From DASSBQ01 sp040981125 (GTDB taxonomy: Bacteria; Nitrospirota; Nitrospiria; Nitrospirales; Nitrospiraceae): a DNA stretch of 64,000 nucleotides. This document shows positions 24,292 to 32,794 of this stretch, piece by piece. Position numbers and translations under genes: made by a program. Location of the stretch: contig JANRMQ010000003.1 of NCBI GenBank assembly GCA_040981125.1, positions 248,001 through 312,000 of the forward strand, read 5' to 3'. Positions within the stretch are counted from its first letter, which is position 1. The number at the start of each line of letters is the position of its first letter. The notes under the pieces were generated by a model. The model did not search any database. It saw nothing but the letters and a program-made list of their open reading frames with translations, and was not told where the DNA came from.

Positions 24292-26316
24292 ATGGCCGAT
24301 TACGAGGTGCTCGGAGATCTGCTGATCATCTTCACTGTTTCCACCGCGGTCGTCTTTGTCTTCCATCAATTTCGCTTTCCTTCCATTGCAGGTTTTCTCG
24401 TCGCGGGCGCCTTGATCGGACCGCACGGCCTGAACCTTATCCCTGACACGACGAAAGTGCAGGTGCTGGCGGAGATCGGCATCGTTTTGCTCCTCTTTAC
24501 CATCGGGATTGAATTCTCTTCCGTGCAGTTCGCCTCGGCCCGCCGGATTCTTGTGATATCGGCGCCGATTCAGGTCGGAGGGACGCTGGTATTGGCCGTT
24601 TTCGGGGCGCTGGCCGCCGGGCTCAGTTATCAGCAGGGTATTTTCTGGGGATTCTTGGTCTCGCTGAGCAGTACCGCCATTGTCTTGAAAAGTCTGGCTG
24701 AACGAGGCGACAGCGATTCGCTGCATGGGCACGCCACCATCGCAATCTTGATCTTTCAGGATCTGGCCATGGTCCCCATGATGCTGGCTACTCCGATTCT
24801 GGTCACGCAGGACAGCAGCGCGGCCGGCGCGGTGGTCTTGACGCTTCTCAAGGCCTTGGCGGTGGTCGCGCTGATCGTCACGGCGGCCTGGCACCTGGTT
24901 CCGACGCTCTTGCAGCACATTGTGCGCAGCCGGAGCCGCGAACTCTTTTTGCTGACGATCATTGTGCTCTGCCTGGGGATCGCTTGGCTGACCTCCCTCG
25001 GGGGGCTCTCGCTTGCACTGGGCGCCTTTATTGCCGGTCTGGTCATCGCCGAATCGGAATACAGTCACCAGGCCTTGGCAGAAGTGCTGCCGTTCCGAGA
25101 TAGTTTCAACAGCTTGTTTTTCGTGTCGATCGGCGTCCTCATGGATTGGCACGTCATCTTCGAATACCCGTTCACCGTGCTGGGGTTATTGGCGGCGATC
25201 ATCGTCGGCAAATTCATCACCGGCACGGGGGCGGTGCTGGCGGCCGGTTCCGCACCGAGAGCCGCGGTCTTGGCCGGCGTCGCCTTGGCTCAAGTAGGTG
25301 AGTTCAGCTTCATCCTGGCCAGGGAAGGGCTTGAGGTCGGATTATTGCCGGAGAAACCGTATCAGCTCTTTCTCGCCGTGTCGGTCCTGACAATGACCAT
25401 CACGCCGTTTCTCATGCAATGGTCGCCGTATTTAGCCAGGCGAGTCGAAGCAATTCAGCGGCTGCGTCACTGGTTTCCCGAGCGGACCGCCGCCCACCAG
25501 GCCCAGGTAGAAAGTAAGCAGATTCGGATCAAGGACCATGTCATCATCCTCGGGTACGGGCTCAACGGCAGGAACTTGGCCAGGGTGTTGGGAGAAACGG
25601 AGATCCCATACATCGCGCTGGACCTGGATGGAGACACGGTGGGGCGGGAATCCAAGCACGGCGTCCCGATCTATTATGGCGACGGGGCGAACGCGAATGT
25701 GCTGCGGCACATGAAAATCGACGACGCCAAGGTCCTGGTGGTGGCAATCTCGGATCCCTTCACGGCCCGCCGTGCGGTACAGGTGGCGAAGGGCCTCAAT
25801 CCTCATATTCATGTGGTCGTGCGGACCAGGTACTTGCGCGAGCTGGAAGAATTGCACCAGTTGGGCGCCGACGATGTCGTGCCGGAGGAATTCGAAACGT
25901 CGATCGAAATTTTTGCGTTGGTTCTGCGGACCTACAACCTGCCGCCTGAATTCGTGACTCGAAAAGCGGAACAAGTGCGCCGGGAGGGGTATGCCCTGCT
26001 GCGCCGGAGCGAAATGCCCGAACTCGCCCATCATTTGAGGGGCGGCACGTTGACGGACGTGGAGGTGGAGATGTGTCGCGTGGAAAATGAGTCCCCGGCC
26101 ATCGGCAGATCCCTCGCGGAGCTGTCGATCAGGCCGCGGTCGGGCGCCTCGATCATAGCCTGGACCAGGAGTCAGGTAACGCAATCCAATCCGTCGGAGA
26201 GCGTTCGCTTGCAAGCCGGGGACGTCGTGACATTGCTCGGAAGCCGCGAACAAATCAGGCGGGCCATGGCGCTTTTGAACGAACCAGGCGCTCGAACGAG
26301 TGGGCAGGTGGGGTGA
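24292..26316 (+). CDS. CPA2-family cation:proton antiporter with RCK domains
   Basis: A 674-residue membrane protein. Residues 1-380 hold about 12 hydrophobic segments of the Kef/YbaL-type exchanger, including FPSIAGFLVAGALIGPHGL, LLFTIGIEFSS and GLSLALGAFIAGLVIAESEY. An RCK-N nucleotide-binding domain follows (HVIILGYGLNGRNLARVL, about residue 417), then an RCK-C domain (about 585-660). These proteins exchange K+ or Na+ for H+ across the inner membrane, gated by nucleotides or glutathione adducts. AAAGGAGTGT gives a strong ribosome site. The gene stands alone between divergent and convergent neighbours. Confidence 0.92.
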   Translation: MADYEVLGDLLIIFTVSTAVVFVFHQFRFPSIAGFLVAGALIGPHGLNLIPDTTKVQVLAEIGIVLLLFTIGIEFSSVQFASARRILVISAPIQVGGTLVLAVFGALAAGLSYQQGIFWGFLVSLSSTAIVLKSLAERGDSDSLHGHATIAILIFQDLAMVPMMLATPILVTQDSSAAGAVVLTLLKALAVVALIVTAAWHLVPTLLQHIVRSRSRELFLLTIIVLCLGIAWLTSLGGLSLALGAFIAGLVIAESEYSHQALAEVLPFRDSFNSLFFVSIGVLMDWHVIFEYPFTVLGLLAAIIVGKFITGTGAVLAAGSAPRAAVLAGVALAQVGEFSFILAREGLEVGLLPEKPYQLFLAVSVLTMTITPFLMQWSPYLARRVEAIQRLRHWFPERTAAHQAQVESKQIRIKDHVIILGYGLNGRNLARVLGETEIPYIALDLDGDTVGRESKHGVPIYYGDGANANVLRHMKIDDAKVLVVAISDPFTARRAVQVAKGLNPHIHVVVRTRYLRELEELHQLGADDVVPEEFETSIEIFALVLRTYNLPPEFVTRKAEQVRREGYALLRRSEMPELAHHLRGGTLTDVEVEMCRVENESPAIGRSLAELSIRPRSGASIIAWTRSQVTQSNPSESVRLQAGDVVTLLGSREQIRRAMALLNEPGARTSGQVG

Positions 26317-26425
26317 CGCGCGCCGTCACGCCTCTTGCGGCATTCACGCTTGAACGACGATTTCCCTTGTCTGAACCGTTGACTCAATGACTTTCTGGTG
26401 AACTGAGTCAATCCGGTGTCCAGAG

Positions 26426-27514
26426 CTAACTTCGCCAGTGCAACGTGACGGGCCCCTTCAGCGGATGCTCCAAGGGCCGGCCTGTCTGGACCGATGCGAG
26501 GTAAGCAGCCTTTAGTTTGTAATACCATTTGGCCGGGGTATCGGCATCGTCGATCAGCATGAGCGGCGGTTTGTATCGAAGTCCCACCGCTTGGCGTTCC
26601 ATTGCTGTCTTGTCCTGCTTCAGGAAAATCTTGCCGAAATACCGGAACAGCGCCTCGGAAAAGGGCAGCCAGTACAGCACGTTCCACGCGGCGCAAAAAT
26701 CCATCCGGCACTGCTGTTCGGTCAAGGGTGTGACGACCACACGCATCGAGACGAACCCCGATCCGCACTGGACGAACTCGAACCGCTGGTTCGGAAGCAC
26801 GAAGTCGATAGTCGTCGTCAGCGGTCCGCCGTAAAACCGATTGAGCAATTTATAGGGACCGCTGTTCTTTGAAGGGGCATGAGCGATCATGCGAAAACCA
26901 TTCGGAATCGGCTCGTACGTCTTGGCTTTCTCATGCATGCTCGCCTCTGTCCTCCACCAGGAACTCTGATGCACAAAGGGGCCGTGTGCCGGATCCATTA
27001 AACCCACAATCCCGTCATCGATCGTGCAGTCCAACAGGCTGGAGAGTTGGATCATCCGGTACGGTGCCGACGGAAGCGGCAAACGGAGAAGCTCCGGGAG
27101 AGGTCGGTCGGACGGTGTTTCGTCGGCCAGAAAGATCCAGATATAGCCGTCCTGCTCCTGACAGGGGTATGTCGCCAGGCCGATCTTCTCCGCCTGGATC
27201 GGCGAGCCGTTCACGAGGGAGGGAATGTGGCGGCAGCGGCCGGCCGTATCGAATTGCCAGCCATGATAGGCGCAAGCGACTCGTTCGCCATCGAATCGGC
27301 CGAATGAAAGCGGCATGCCTCTATGGGGGCAAATATCACGTACGGCCGACACAGCCCCGTCGCGGCCGCGAAAGACGAGGATTGGCTGGCCAAGGAGTAC
27401 GAGTCCCTGCATCGCGCCGTGGGCTATCGAAGAGCTGGTGCATGCCGGATACCAGAACCCCAACAGGGGGGCGCTCTTCGAAGGCTTTAGTTCAGTGATC
27501 GCGTCCGTACCCAT
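26426..27514 (-). CDS. Rieske-type ring-hydroxylating oxygenase, alpha-subunit-like
   Basis: A 362-residue protein. The N-terminal Rieske [2Fe-2S] motif reads CPHRGMPLSFGRFDG and CAYHGWQFD (C-X-H...C-X2-H, about residues 62-84). The mononuclear iron site shows the DPAHGPFVHQSSWW motif (two His) near residue 178, with a later Asp needed for the facial triad. The overall form is like pheophorbide/carotenoid-type (PAO/Tic55) and naphthalene-type oxygenases, which need a separate reductase; none is adjacent. The substrate is unknown. It ends convergent with the antiporter gene. Confidence 0.85.
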   Translation of the reverse strand: MGTDAITELKPSKSAPLLGFWYPACTSSSIAHGAMQGLVLLGQPILVFRGRDGAVSAVRDICPHRGMPLSFGRFDGERVACAYHGWQFDTAGRCRHIPSLVNGSPIQAEKIGLATYPCQEQDGYIWIFLADETPSDRPLPELLRLPLPSAPYRMIQLSSLLDCTIDDGIVGLMDPAHGPFVHQSSWWRTEASMHEKAKTYEPIPNGFRMIAHAPSKNSGPYKLLNRFYGGPLTTTIDFVLPNQRFEFVQCGSGFVSMRVVVTPLTEQQCRMDFCAAWNVLYWLPFSEALFRYFGKIFLKQDKTAMERQAVGLRYKPPLMLIDDADTPAKWYYKLKAAYLASVQTGRPLEHPLKGPVTLHWRS

Positions 27515-27589
27515 GTCCTGAGAGTGAGATTAGGGGAGAGTCATGTCGGTTAGGCACTTGACTATAACGACAGTCTTCCGCGGCGTCAA

Positions 27590-27805
27590 GCAACGCACCA
27601 TCCGGCTGGTGGGCCGGTTGGCCATCAGACGCACTGAAGTCTGTCATTCCCGAGGAGCTTGTCCTCGCGGAAGCGGGGAGCGGGAATCCAGTCAAAGGCC
27701 TTCTCCACAACATTTGGCCGTGATCAAGGAATGGATGCCCGCCTCAGCGGCCATGACGCAAAAGGAAACTGACCCGCTTCCAACGTCCGGCTTGGCGGAT
27801 CGGCA
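27590..27805 (+). repeat. Dispersed intergenic repeat, copy 1
   Basis: About 215 bp. The core GGTGGGCCGGTTGGCCATCA and the later parts GCTTGTCCTCGCGGAAGCGG, GCGGGAATCCAG and CTGACCC recur in inverted orientation at 41612-41830. It carries an ATTCCCG...CGGGAAT inverted pair, as in dRS3-like small intergenic repeats. No gene is supported inside it. The outer limits are approximate. Confidence 0.8.
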
Positions 27806-27853
27806 ACACATTGCGGGGTACATCAAAGCGCGACTTTGGGCCGCTTCGTTGCC

Positions 27854-27883
27854 TTGACAAAAAAAAGAATCACATAATATAGT
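27854..27883 (+). promoter_or_regulatory. Promoter of the dsrE2-tusA operon
   Basis: Perfect TTGACA at 27854-27859 and TATAGT at 27878-27883, spacer 18 bp. It lies 64 bp before the ATG at 27947 and just after the dispersed repeat. Confidence 0.78.
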
Positions 27884-27946
27884 GACTTTCTAAGTATTCT
27901 GAGAAGCTTTCTTCGATCGTCGAGCAGCGCCACAAGAGGCAAGGGC

Positions 27947-28480
27947 ATGGCCGTCACCACACAGATCCAACCGGCAGCGGCTCTGGAAGAGTTGCGCGAA
28001 GCCAAGCCGGATCGGGTTACGATCGTCCTCCTGAGCGGTGATTTAGATCGGGCCATGGCGGCCTTTATCATCGCAACCGGCGCGGCGGCGATGGGGATGC
28101 AGGTGACGATGTTCTTCACGTTTTGGGGGTTGAACACGATTCGAAAAACAGGAGCGTCCAGCTCGGCCGCAGATTGGCTGCGCCGGATGTTCGGCTTCCT
28201 CAACAAAGGCGGCGCCGATCAGTTGCCTCTGTCGCGGTTTCACTTCGGCGGCCTCGGCACGAAGATGATGCAGAAGGTTATGAAACAGAACCGGATGCCG
28301 GGTGTGCCGGAATTGATGCAGACGGCGCTGGATCTCGGTGTGAGATTTATCGCCTGCACCACCACGATGGGGCTCATGGGAATCGGCAAGGAGACGCTCA
28401 TTGACGGTATCGACCAATTTGCCGGTGTCACCACCTATCTGGCCGAAGCTAAACAGGGCAGCGTCAACCTCTTTATATAG
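27947..28480 (+). CDS. DsrE2-like sulfurtransferase-type protein
   Basis: A 177-residue DsrE/F/H-like protein (COG2210 type). It has the start VTIVLLSGDLDRAMAAFIIATGAAAMG, the VTMFFTFWGLNTIRK strand and a conserved Cys in VRFIACTTTMGLMGI. DsrE2 proteins carry persulfide sulfur between rhodanese/TusA and sulfur oxidation enzymes, often membrane-anchored. This one has two mildly hydrophobic segments rather than a clear anchor. It is the first gene of a pair with tusA (9 bp gap), under a consensus promoter. The role is inferred as cytoplasmic sulfur trafficking. Confidence 0.87.
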   Translation: MAVTTQIQPAAALEELREAKPDRVTIVLLSGDLDRAMAAFIIATGAAAMGMQVTMFFTFWGLNTIRKTGASSSAADWLRRMFGFLNKGGADQLPLSRFHFGGLGTKMMQKVMKQNRMPGVPELMQTALDLGVRFIACTTTMGLMGIGKETLIDGIDQFAGVTTYLAEAKQGSVNLFI

Positions 28481-28489
28481 AGAAAATTG

Positions 28490-28735
28490 ATGATACAAGC
28501 CGATGTCAAGCTCGATACCCTTGGCTATTTCTGCCCGATGCCCATTATTATGACCTCGAAGAAAATCAAAGAACTCCACACCGGACAGGTGCTCGAAGTC
28601 TGGTCGGATGACGAGGGGATTAAGAAAGACATGCCGGCCTGGTGCGAGACTACCGGGCACGAAATGGTCGGGTTGGAAGAGGAACAGAGCCAGTCGAAGC
28701 GGATTTATAAGGCCTTTGTAAAGAAAACGAAGTAG
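28490..28735 (+). CDS. tusA: TusA-family sulfurtransferase
   Basis: An 81-residue protein with the family Cys-Pro core GYFCPMPIIMTSKKIKEL; the Cys is the sulfur acceptor. The rest (GQVLEVWSDDEGIKKDMPAWCETTGHEMVG) is typical. TusA-type proteins receive persulfide from a desulfurase and pass it on, in tRNA thiolation, molybdenum cofactor synthesis or sulfur oxidation. With the DsrE2 gene just upstream, a sulfur-relay role is likely. The ATG at 28490 is preferred over the TTG at 28487. A good terminator follows. Confidence 0.9.
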   Translation: MIQADVKLDTLGYFCPMPIIMTSKKIKELHTGQVLEVWSDDEGIKKDMPAWCETTGHEMVGLEEEQSQSKRIYKAFVKKTK

Positions 28736-28771
28736 TGAGGCGCTTCCAATGGCGGAGCGGCCCTGAGCGAG

Positions 28772-28807
28772 AGCCGGAGGTATGGTGATCCTGCCTCCGG
28801 CTTTTTT
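28772..28807 (+). terminator. Rho-independent terminator after tusA
   Basis: Nine-base-pair stem AGCCGGAGG/CCTCCGGCT (28772-28780 with 28794-28802), 13-nt loop, followed by five or six T. It lies 36 bp after the stop of tusA. Confidence 0.9.
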
Positions 28808-28879
28808 ATTGAGGCGTCATGGTATGCAGCCTGGGGATGTCCCTCGACTGATCGGTGAGTCTTCTGTGATGAGAAGTCG

Positions 28880-30433
28880 ATGAATCAAATTGTGGAATGC
28901 GTAGCCAATTTCAGCGAGGGCCGAAATCCGGACATCCTCCGGGCGTTGAGCGCGGCCGTGCAATCCGTCCCTGGAGTGGCGCTCTTGGATGAGACGATGG
29001 ATCCGGACCATCACCGTTCCGTAGTCACCTTTGCGGGACGGCCGTTTTCCGTCGCCGAGGCCGCGTTCCAAGCGGCTCGGGTCGCGACCGACCTGATCGA
29101 TCTTCGGTCGCATGAAGGCGTACATCCGCGGGTCGGCGCGACGGATGTCGTGCCGTTTGTGCCGATCCAGGGCGTTACCATGGAGGAATGTGTCCAGCTT
29201 GCCAGGCTCGTGGGGCAGCGCCTCGGCAATGAGCTGAACATCCCCGTTTTTCTGTATGAGGAGGCAGCCACGAAACAGCACCGCCGGCGGCTCGAAGCGA
29301 TCAGGCGGGGAGGGGCGGCAGGACTGGCCGCGCGGATGGAATCCGAAGCGGACTGGACGCCCGATTTCGGTCCCAGGCGGCTGCATGAAAGGGCTGGGGC
29401 GACGGCCGTCGGCGCTCGACTTCCTCTCATTGCGTTTAATGTCAATCTACAAACAGGCGATCTCACTGTAGCACGGGAAATTGCCCGGGTGGTACGAGAG
29501 TCCAGCGGGGGACTGCCCTATGTGAAGGCTATTGGGGTGGAATTGGCCAGTCGAGGCCTGGTTCAGGTCTCCATGAATCTCACCAATTTTGAGAAGACGT
29601 CGATTCATGTCGCATTGGACACCGTGCAGCGGGAGGCGCAACGTCACGGGGTCGGCATCGCGGGCACGGAAATTGTGGGGCTGCTGCCCCAGCAAGCGCT
29701 GATCCAGGCGGCTCAACAGGCCCTTCAGCTGGAACATCTCGACCGGCAGACCATTATCGAGGCAAGGTTGGATGCGCCCGAATCGCGCGAAGCGGTCAAT
29801 CAGACAACGTCCGCGCCGCAGAAGTCTTTGGCCGCGTCCTTGGCAGAAGTGTCTGAAGCCGTATCCGCCAAAGCGCCGGCCATCACAGGAGCGGGCGCCG
29901 CGGCGCTCGCGGCGGGCCTTGCCGCCACCGTGGGGGTTATGATTGCGCGATTGAGCCGATCGCGAATATCGGAGAAGCGTCTCCGGGAAATCCGCACCAG
30001 GCTTCATGAACTGGTGCGGATCGATCGCGAGGCCTATGCGGCGGTCCTACAAGCGCAAAAGAATTCGGATGGAAGTCCGGATGGCGCAGCAGGTGCTGCG
30101 GGCTCATTAATCATCGCGACCCAGGTGCCTTTGGAGATCGTGAAGCTCTCCTCTGAAGCGGCAGTATTGTTACGGAGCCTGCTCTCTGAGGCCAGAGCCG
30201 ACGTGCAGCCGGATCTTCGTCTCGGCATGCAATTGTCACGCGCCATTGTTGACGGCTGCCTCGATATTGTGAAAGAAAACATGAAAAATCAACCGGATCG
30301 GGAGATTGTCCGATCGTTACGTGGCCGGATTGGGGCCGCTGAACAAAAACTTGTGGAACTCAAAAGCCTGTGTTACACTCCGCCGTCCAAGCCTTGGTCC
30401 CAGAAAATCCTGAACAAACTGAAAATCCGGTAG
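28880..30433 (+). CDS. ftcD: Glutamate formimidoyltransferase / formimidoyl-THF cyclodeaminase fusion
   Basis: A 517-residue bifunctional folate enzyme. Residues 1-300 are the transferase, with the start IVECVANFSEGRNPDIL, DHHRSVVTFAG and the ligand region HPRVGATDVVPFVP. They move a formimino group to tetrahydrofolate. Residues about 325-500 form the helical cyclodeaminase domain (ITGAGAAALAAGLAATVGVMIARL), which makes methenyl-THF and ammonia. In animals this fusion ends histidine breakdown; in bacteria single-domain forms are common. No hut genes are near. It comes after the tusA terminator and is followed by rpsU. Confidence 0.88.
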   Translation: MNQIVECVANFSEGRNPDILRALSAAVQSVPGVALLDETMDPDHHRSVVTFAGRPFSVAEAAFQAARVATDLIDLRSHEGVHPRVGATDVVPFVPIQGVTMEECVQLARLVGQRLGNELNIPVFLYEEAATKQHRRRLEAIRRGGAAGLAARMESEADWTPDFGPRRLHERAGATAVGARLPLIAFNVNLQTGDLTVAREIARVVRESSGGLPYVKAIGVELASRGLVQVSMNLTNFEKTSIHVALDTVQREAQRHGVGIAGTEIVGLLPQQALIQAAQQALQLEHLDRQTIIEARLDAPESREAVNQTTSAPQKSLAASLAEVSEAVSAKAPAITGAGAAALAAGLAATVGVMIARLSRSRISEKRLREIRTRLHELVRIDREAYAAVLQAQKNSDGSPDGAAGAAGSLIIATQVPLEIVKLSSEAAVLLRSLLSEARADVQPDLRLGMQLSRAIVDGCLDIVKENMKNQPDREIVRSLRGRIGAAEQKLVELKSLCYTPPSKPWSQKILNKLKIR

Positions 30434-30457
30434 AGGGGAAGTCGAAGGTCGTCAAGA

Positions 30458-30652
30458 ATGGAAATCAAAGTTTTCAATAATAATGTCGAGAAAGCTCTCA
30501 AGGTCGCGAAGAAGAAATTGGCCGGTGAAGGGTTGTTCCGAGAACTGAAGCGCCGGCGCTACTATGAGAAGCCGAGCGTCAGACGGAAAGCGAAGGAACG
30601 GGAAGCCCAACGACGCCGGCAGAAGTGGCTTGCAAAACGCCGTCCGGAATAA
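30458..30652 (+). CDS. rpsU: 30S ribosomal protein S21
   Basis: A 64-residue basic protein with the full family sequence from MEIKVFNNNVEKALKVAKKK through a Lys/Arg-rich helix to the end. S21 sits on the small subunit platform near the anti-Shine-Dalgarno region and helps initiation. It starts 24 bp after ftcD, and the nth gene starts 76 bp downstream. It is the only rpsU in the window. Confidence 0.95.
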   Translation: MEIKVFNNNVEKALKVAKKKLAGEGLFRELKRRRYYEKPSVRRKAKEREAQRRRQKWLAKRRPE

Positions 30653-30728
30653 GCTCCTTCACCGAAGTTGCTCCCTCCAGAGTTTTGATCTATTCTTCTC
30701 CATCAGACTGAGAAGCAGTCGCAGGGCG

Positions 30729-31388
30729 ATGCGTTCATCGGATATCCACGCCGTCATCCGCATTCTCAAACGGGAAGTACGGCAGTGGCAGGAGCCGGTG
30801 GTCGGGGTAGTCGCCCGCGAATCGGGCCGGGATCCCTTCAAAATCCTGATCTCCTGCCTGCTGAGCCTGCGAACCAAGGATCGTACGACCGGCGAAGCAA
30901 GCGCCCGCCTCTTTGCTCTGGCGAACGATCCCCGGTCCATGCTCGAGCTGTCGACCCAGCGCATCGAACGGGCCATCTACCCCGTCGGGTTCTACCGGAC
31001 CAAGACCCGGCAGATTCACAAGATCTGCCGCCGATTGTTGGACGACTACGGCGGACGGGTCCCTGATTCAATCGACGAATTGATCACCTTGCCGGGAGTC
31101 GGACGGAAGACCGCCAATTTGGTCGTCACGGTCGGATACGGCAAACCCGGCATCTGCGTCGATATTCATGTTCACCGTATCAGCAATCGCTGGGGGTACG
31201 TCAGAACGAAAAATCCGGAACACACCGAAGAGGCTCTACGCAAGAAATTGCCGCCCAAGTACTGGATAATCTACAATGATCTTCTGGTTCCCTACGGTCA
31301 GAATATCTGCCAGCCGGTCTCGCCCTTCTGCAGCCGCTGCAAATTGATTCCCTATTGCGACCGAATCGGCGTGACGACGTCGCGGTAG
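30729..31388 (+). CDS. nth: Endonuclease III
   Basis: A 219-residue DNA glycosylase/AP lyase that removes oxidised pyrimidines. The helix-hairpin-helix motif LPGVGRKTANLVV carries the catalytic Lys (about residue 124). The catalytic Asp lies in VDIHVHR (about 142). Four Cys in the C-X6-C-X2-C-X5-C arrangement (CQPVSPFCSRCKLIPYC) bind the [4Fe-4S] cluster. The start at 30729 fits the family; earlier in-frame sequence overlaps rpsU and is unlikely. The next gene runs convergent. Confidence 0.94.
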   Translation: MRSSDIHAVIRILKREVRQWQEPVVGVVARESGRDPFKILISCLLSLRTKDRTTGEASARLFALANDPRSMLELSTQRIERAIYPVGFYRTKTRQIHKICRRLLDDYGGRVPDSIDELITLPGVGRKTANLVVTVGYGKPGICVDIHVHRISNRWGYVRTKNPEHTEEALRKKLPPKYWIIYNDLLVPYGQNICQPVSPFCSRCKLIPYCDRIGVTTSR

Positions 31389-31400
31389 GAAGCCATCGCA

Positions 31401-31820
31401 TCAGATAAAGAGCTTGGTTTCGGCTTGTGCAGTGAGGGACAGAATAGCGGGGAGGCCGAGCACTTCATCCACATTCTTCTCCACCGCGCCGGCTTCGACT
31501 CCCATATATTCCAGGCCGGCGCTGCAGGCAATCAGTCGAAAACTCCCCACCAGTCTGGCTTCCTGGAACATATCCGAAACCTTCGGGACATTCTTGTCGT
31601 GAAGAAGGCGAGCCACTTGTTCGGCGGAGGCGGCATACTCAGGCGGGAAATCCATTGCGTCGATCTTGCCTTCGGCTAATTTCTTGATGGTCCAGAAGAG
31701 CAGGACCACGATCACATCCTTGCCCATCGCGGCCGCGGTAAGTCCCAAGGTGGCGACTTGGTGGAGTTTGTCGTAGGTGGCGTTATGCGCAAAGATGACG
31801 AACTTCGGTCGGTCGGACAT
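31401..31820 (-). CDS. DsrE-family protein
   Basis: A 139-residue single-domain DsrE protein. It has FVIFAHNATYDKLHQVATLGLTA, the DVIVVLLFWTIKKLAEG strand and a conserved Cys in RLIACSAGLEYMGV. It resembles the DsrE2 gene product at 27947 (both have FW after the second strand and end in LFI) but is shorter at the N-terminus. A sulfur-transfer role is probable. It is the second gene of a minus-strand pair, 12 bp after the 31833-32252 gene. Confidence 0.82.
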   Translation of the reverse strand: MSDRPKFVIFAHNATYDKLHQVATLGLTAAAMGKDVIVVLLFWTIKKLAEGKIDAMDFPPEYAASAEQVARLLHDKNVPKVSDMFQEARLVGSFRLIACSAGLEYMGVEAGAVEKNVDEVLGLPAILSLTAQAETKLFI

Positions 31821-31832
31821 GGCTCAGCGTCA

Positions 31833-32252
31833 CTATTTCTGTCGCTTCACTTTGACGTGATTAATGAAGTCGGTAATGGCGCCGTCCACTTCCGCGGCGG
31901 TCATTGAGCGGTCGTGGGTTTCACTCTCGTCCACCAGGTATCGTTCGCCCTGTTTCTCCTGCCGCACGACGACGGTGTTTTCCGGCGTCACCTCGATGCG
32001 CATGAACCATTCCATCGGACCTTGGGTGATGACCACTTCCTTGCCCAGTCCGATCTTCGTAATCTCGATCTGCATCTCTTCCGTCGCCTGGCCGAATGCC
32101 GGCATGGCAGCAAGCGGAAGAAAGGCGCAGCATGTCCAGAGCAGCAGGATCAAAGCGAGCCTGCCATGTGCGGGATCGTGGCGCGAACCAACATTCCCGC
32201 CGATTTCTCCGATTCCTCGGGCTCGTGTGACGAATCGGCGCATAGGCGGCAT
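31833..32252 (-). CDS. Secreted or membrane protein of unknown function
   Basis: About 139 residues from the ATG at 32252. A strong hydrophobic stretch (LALILLLWTCCAFLPLAAMPAFG) lies about residues 31-53, consistent with a signal peptide if the true start is later, or with an anchor. The mature part has EMQIEITKIGLGKEVVITQG, NTVVVRQEKQGERYLVDESE and a helical end. The Glu/Val-rich start is like a small beta-sandwich. I recognise no family. It is 12 bp before the DsrE gene, so they may work together. Confidence 0.6.
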   Translation of the reverse strand: MPPMRRFVTRARGIGEIGGNVGSRHDPAHGRLALILLLWTCCAFLPLAAMPAFGQATEEMQIEITKIGLGKEVVITQGPMEWFMRIEVTPENTVVVRQEKQGERYLVDESETHDRSMTAAEVDGAITDFINHVKVKRQK

Positions 32253-32317
32253 TATATCGCGATGGCTTTCAGCAGGTAAACCCGACTCGGCGACTCTTCC
32301 CGCCGCCGCAAGCGCCA

Positions 32318-32326
32318 TGCTAGGAT
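32318..32326 (+). promoter_or_regulatory. Extended -10 element near the start of the PGPGW-like gene
   Basis: TG-C-TAGGAT ends nine bases before the ATG at 32336. It could be the promoter with a leader of only about three bases, or its AGGA could act as a ribosome site. Confidence 0.38.
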
Positions 32327-32335
32327 GCAGAGCCG

Positions 32336-32776
32336 ATGACTGATTGGCTTGTGCACATTGCTTCACTGTTTCCGCCGCAGCTCCTGATCTCGCTGGCCGT
32401 CTCTTCGATTTTTATGTTCGTGGGTACGCTCATTGCTATCCCGATCATTTTGGTCCGGCTGCCGGCCGACTATTTCGACGTACGGATCCCGCGGCCCTGG
32501 ATGGAGAATCATCATCCCGTGCTCAGGGTCGTCGGCCATCTCGTGAAAAATCTGGTCGGAATAGTGTTTCTACTGGCCGGGCTGGCGATGTTGGTGTTGC
32601 CGGGCCAAGGCATCCTGACCATTCTGATCGGACTGTCGCTGGTTGAATTCCCGGGGAAACGGCGATTGGAGGCGAAGCTGGTCGGACAGGCGACGGTCCT
32701 CAGCACGATCAATAAGATGCGCGCCAAGTTCAACAAGCCGCCGTTGATCCTCGCGCCCGATAAAAATCCGAAGTAA
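32336..32776 (+). CDS. PGPGW-family inner-membrane protein
   Basis: A 146-residue protein with two or three membrane segments (LLISLAVSSIFMFVGTLIAI, about residues 16-38, and GIVFLLAGLAMLVLPGQGILTI, about 65-88). The segment VLPGQGILTILIGL matches the motif of the PGPGW transmembrane family of unknown function. The C-terminal part is basic and soluble, with KRRLEAKLVGQATVLSTINKM. It is 18 bp before polA and may be co-transcribed with it. Confidence 0.7.
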   Translation: MTDWLVHIASLFPPQLLISLAVSSIFMFVGTLIAIPIILVRLPADYFDVRIPRPWMENHHPVLRVVGHLVKNLVGIVFLLAGLAMLVLPGQGILTILIGLSLVEFPGKRRLEAKLVGQATVLSTINKMRAKFNKPPLILAPDKNPK

Positions 32777-32794
32777 CAGGTTGAAGGCTCGGCC

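Noticed and set aside
26379..26411. Inverted repeat TTGACTCA...TGAGTCAA between convergent genes
   Set aside because: Eight-base arms with a 17-nt loop and no T-run; too weak to call a terminator or operator.
27543..27857. A 104-codon frame upstream of the dsrE2 promoter
   Set aside because: It is made almost entirely of the dispersed repeat also found at 41612-41830, so open length reflects the repeat and not a gene.
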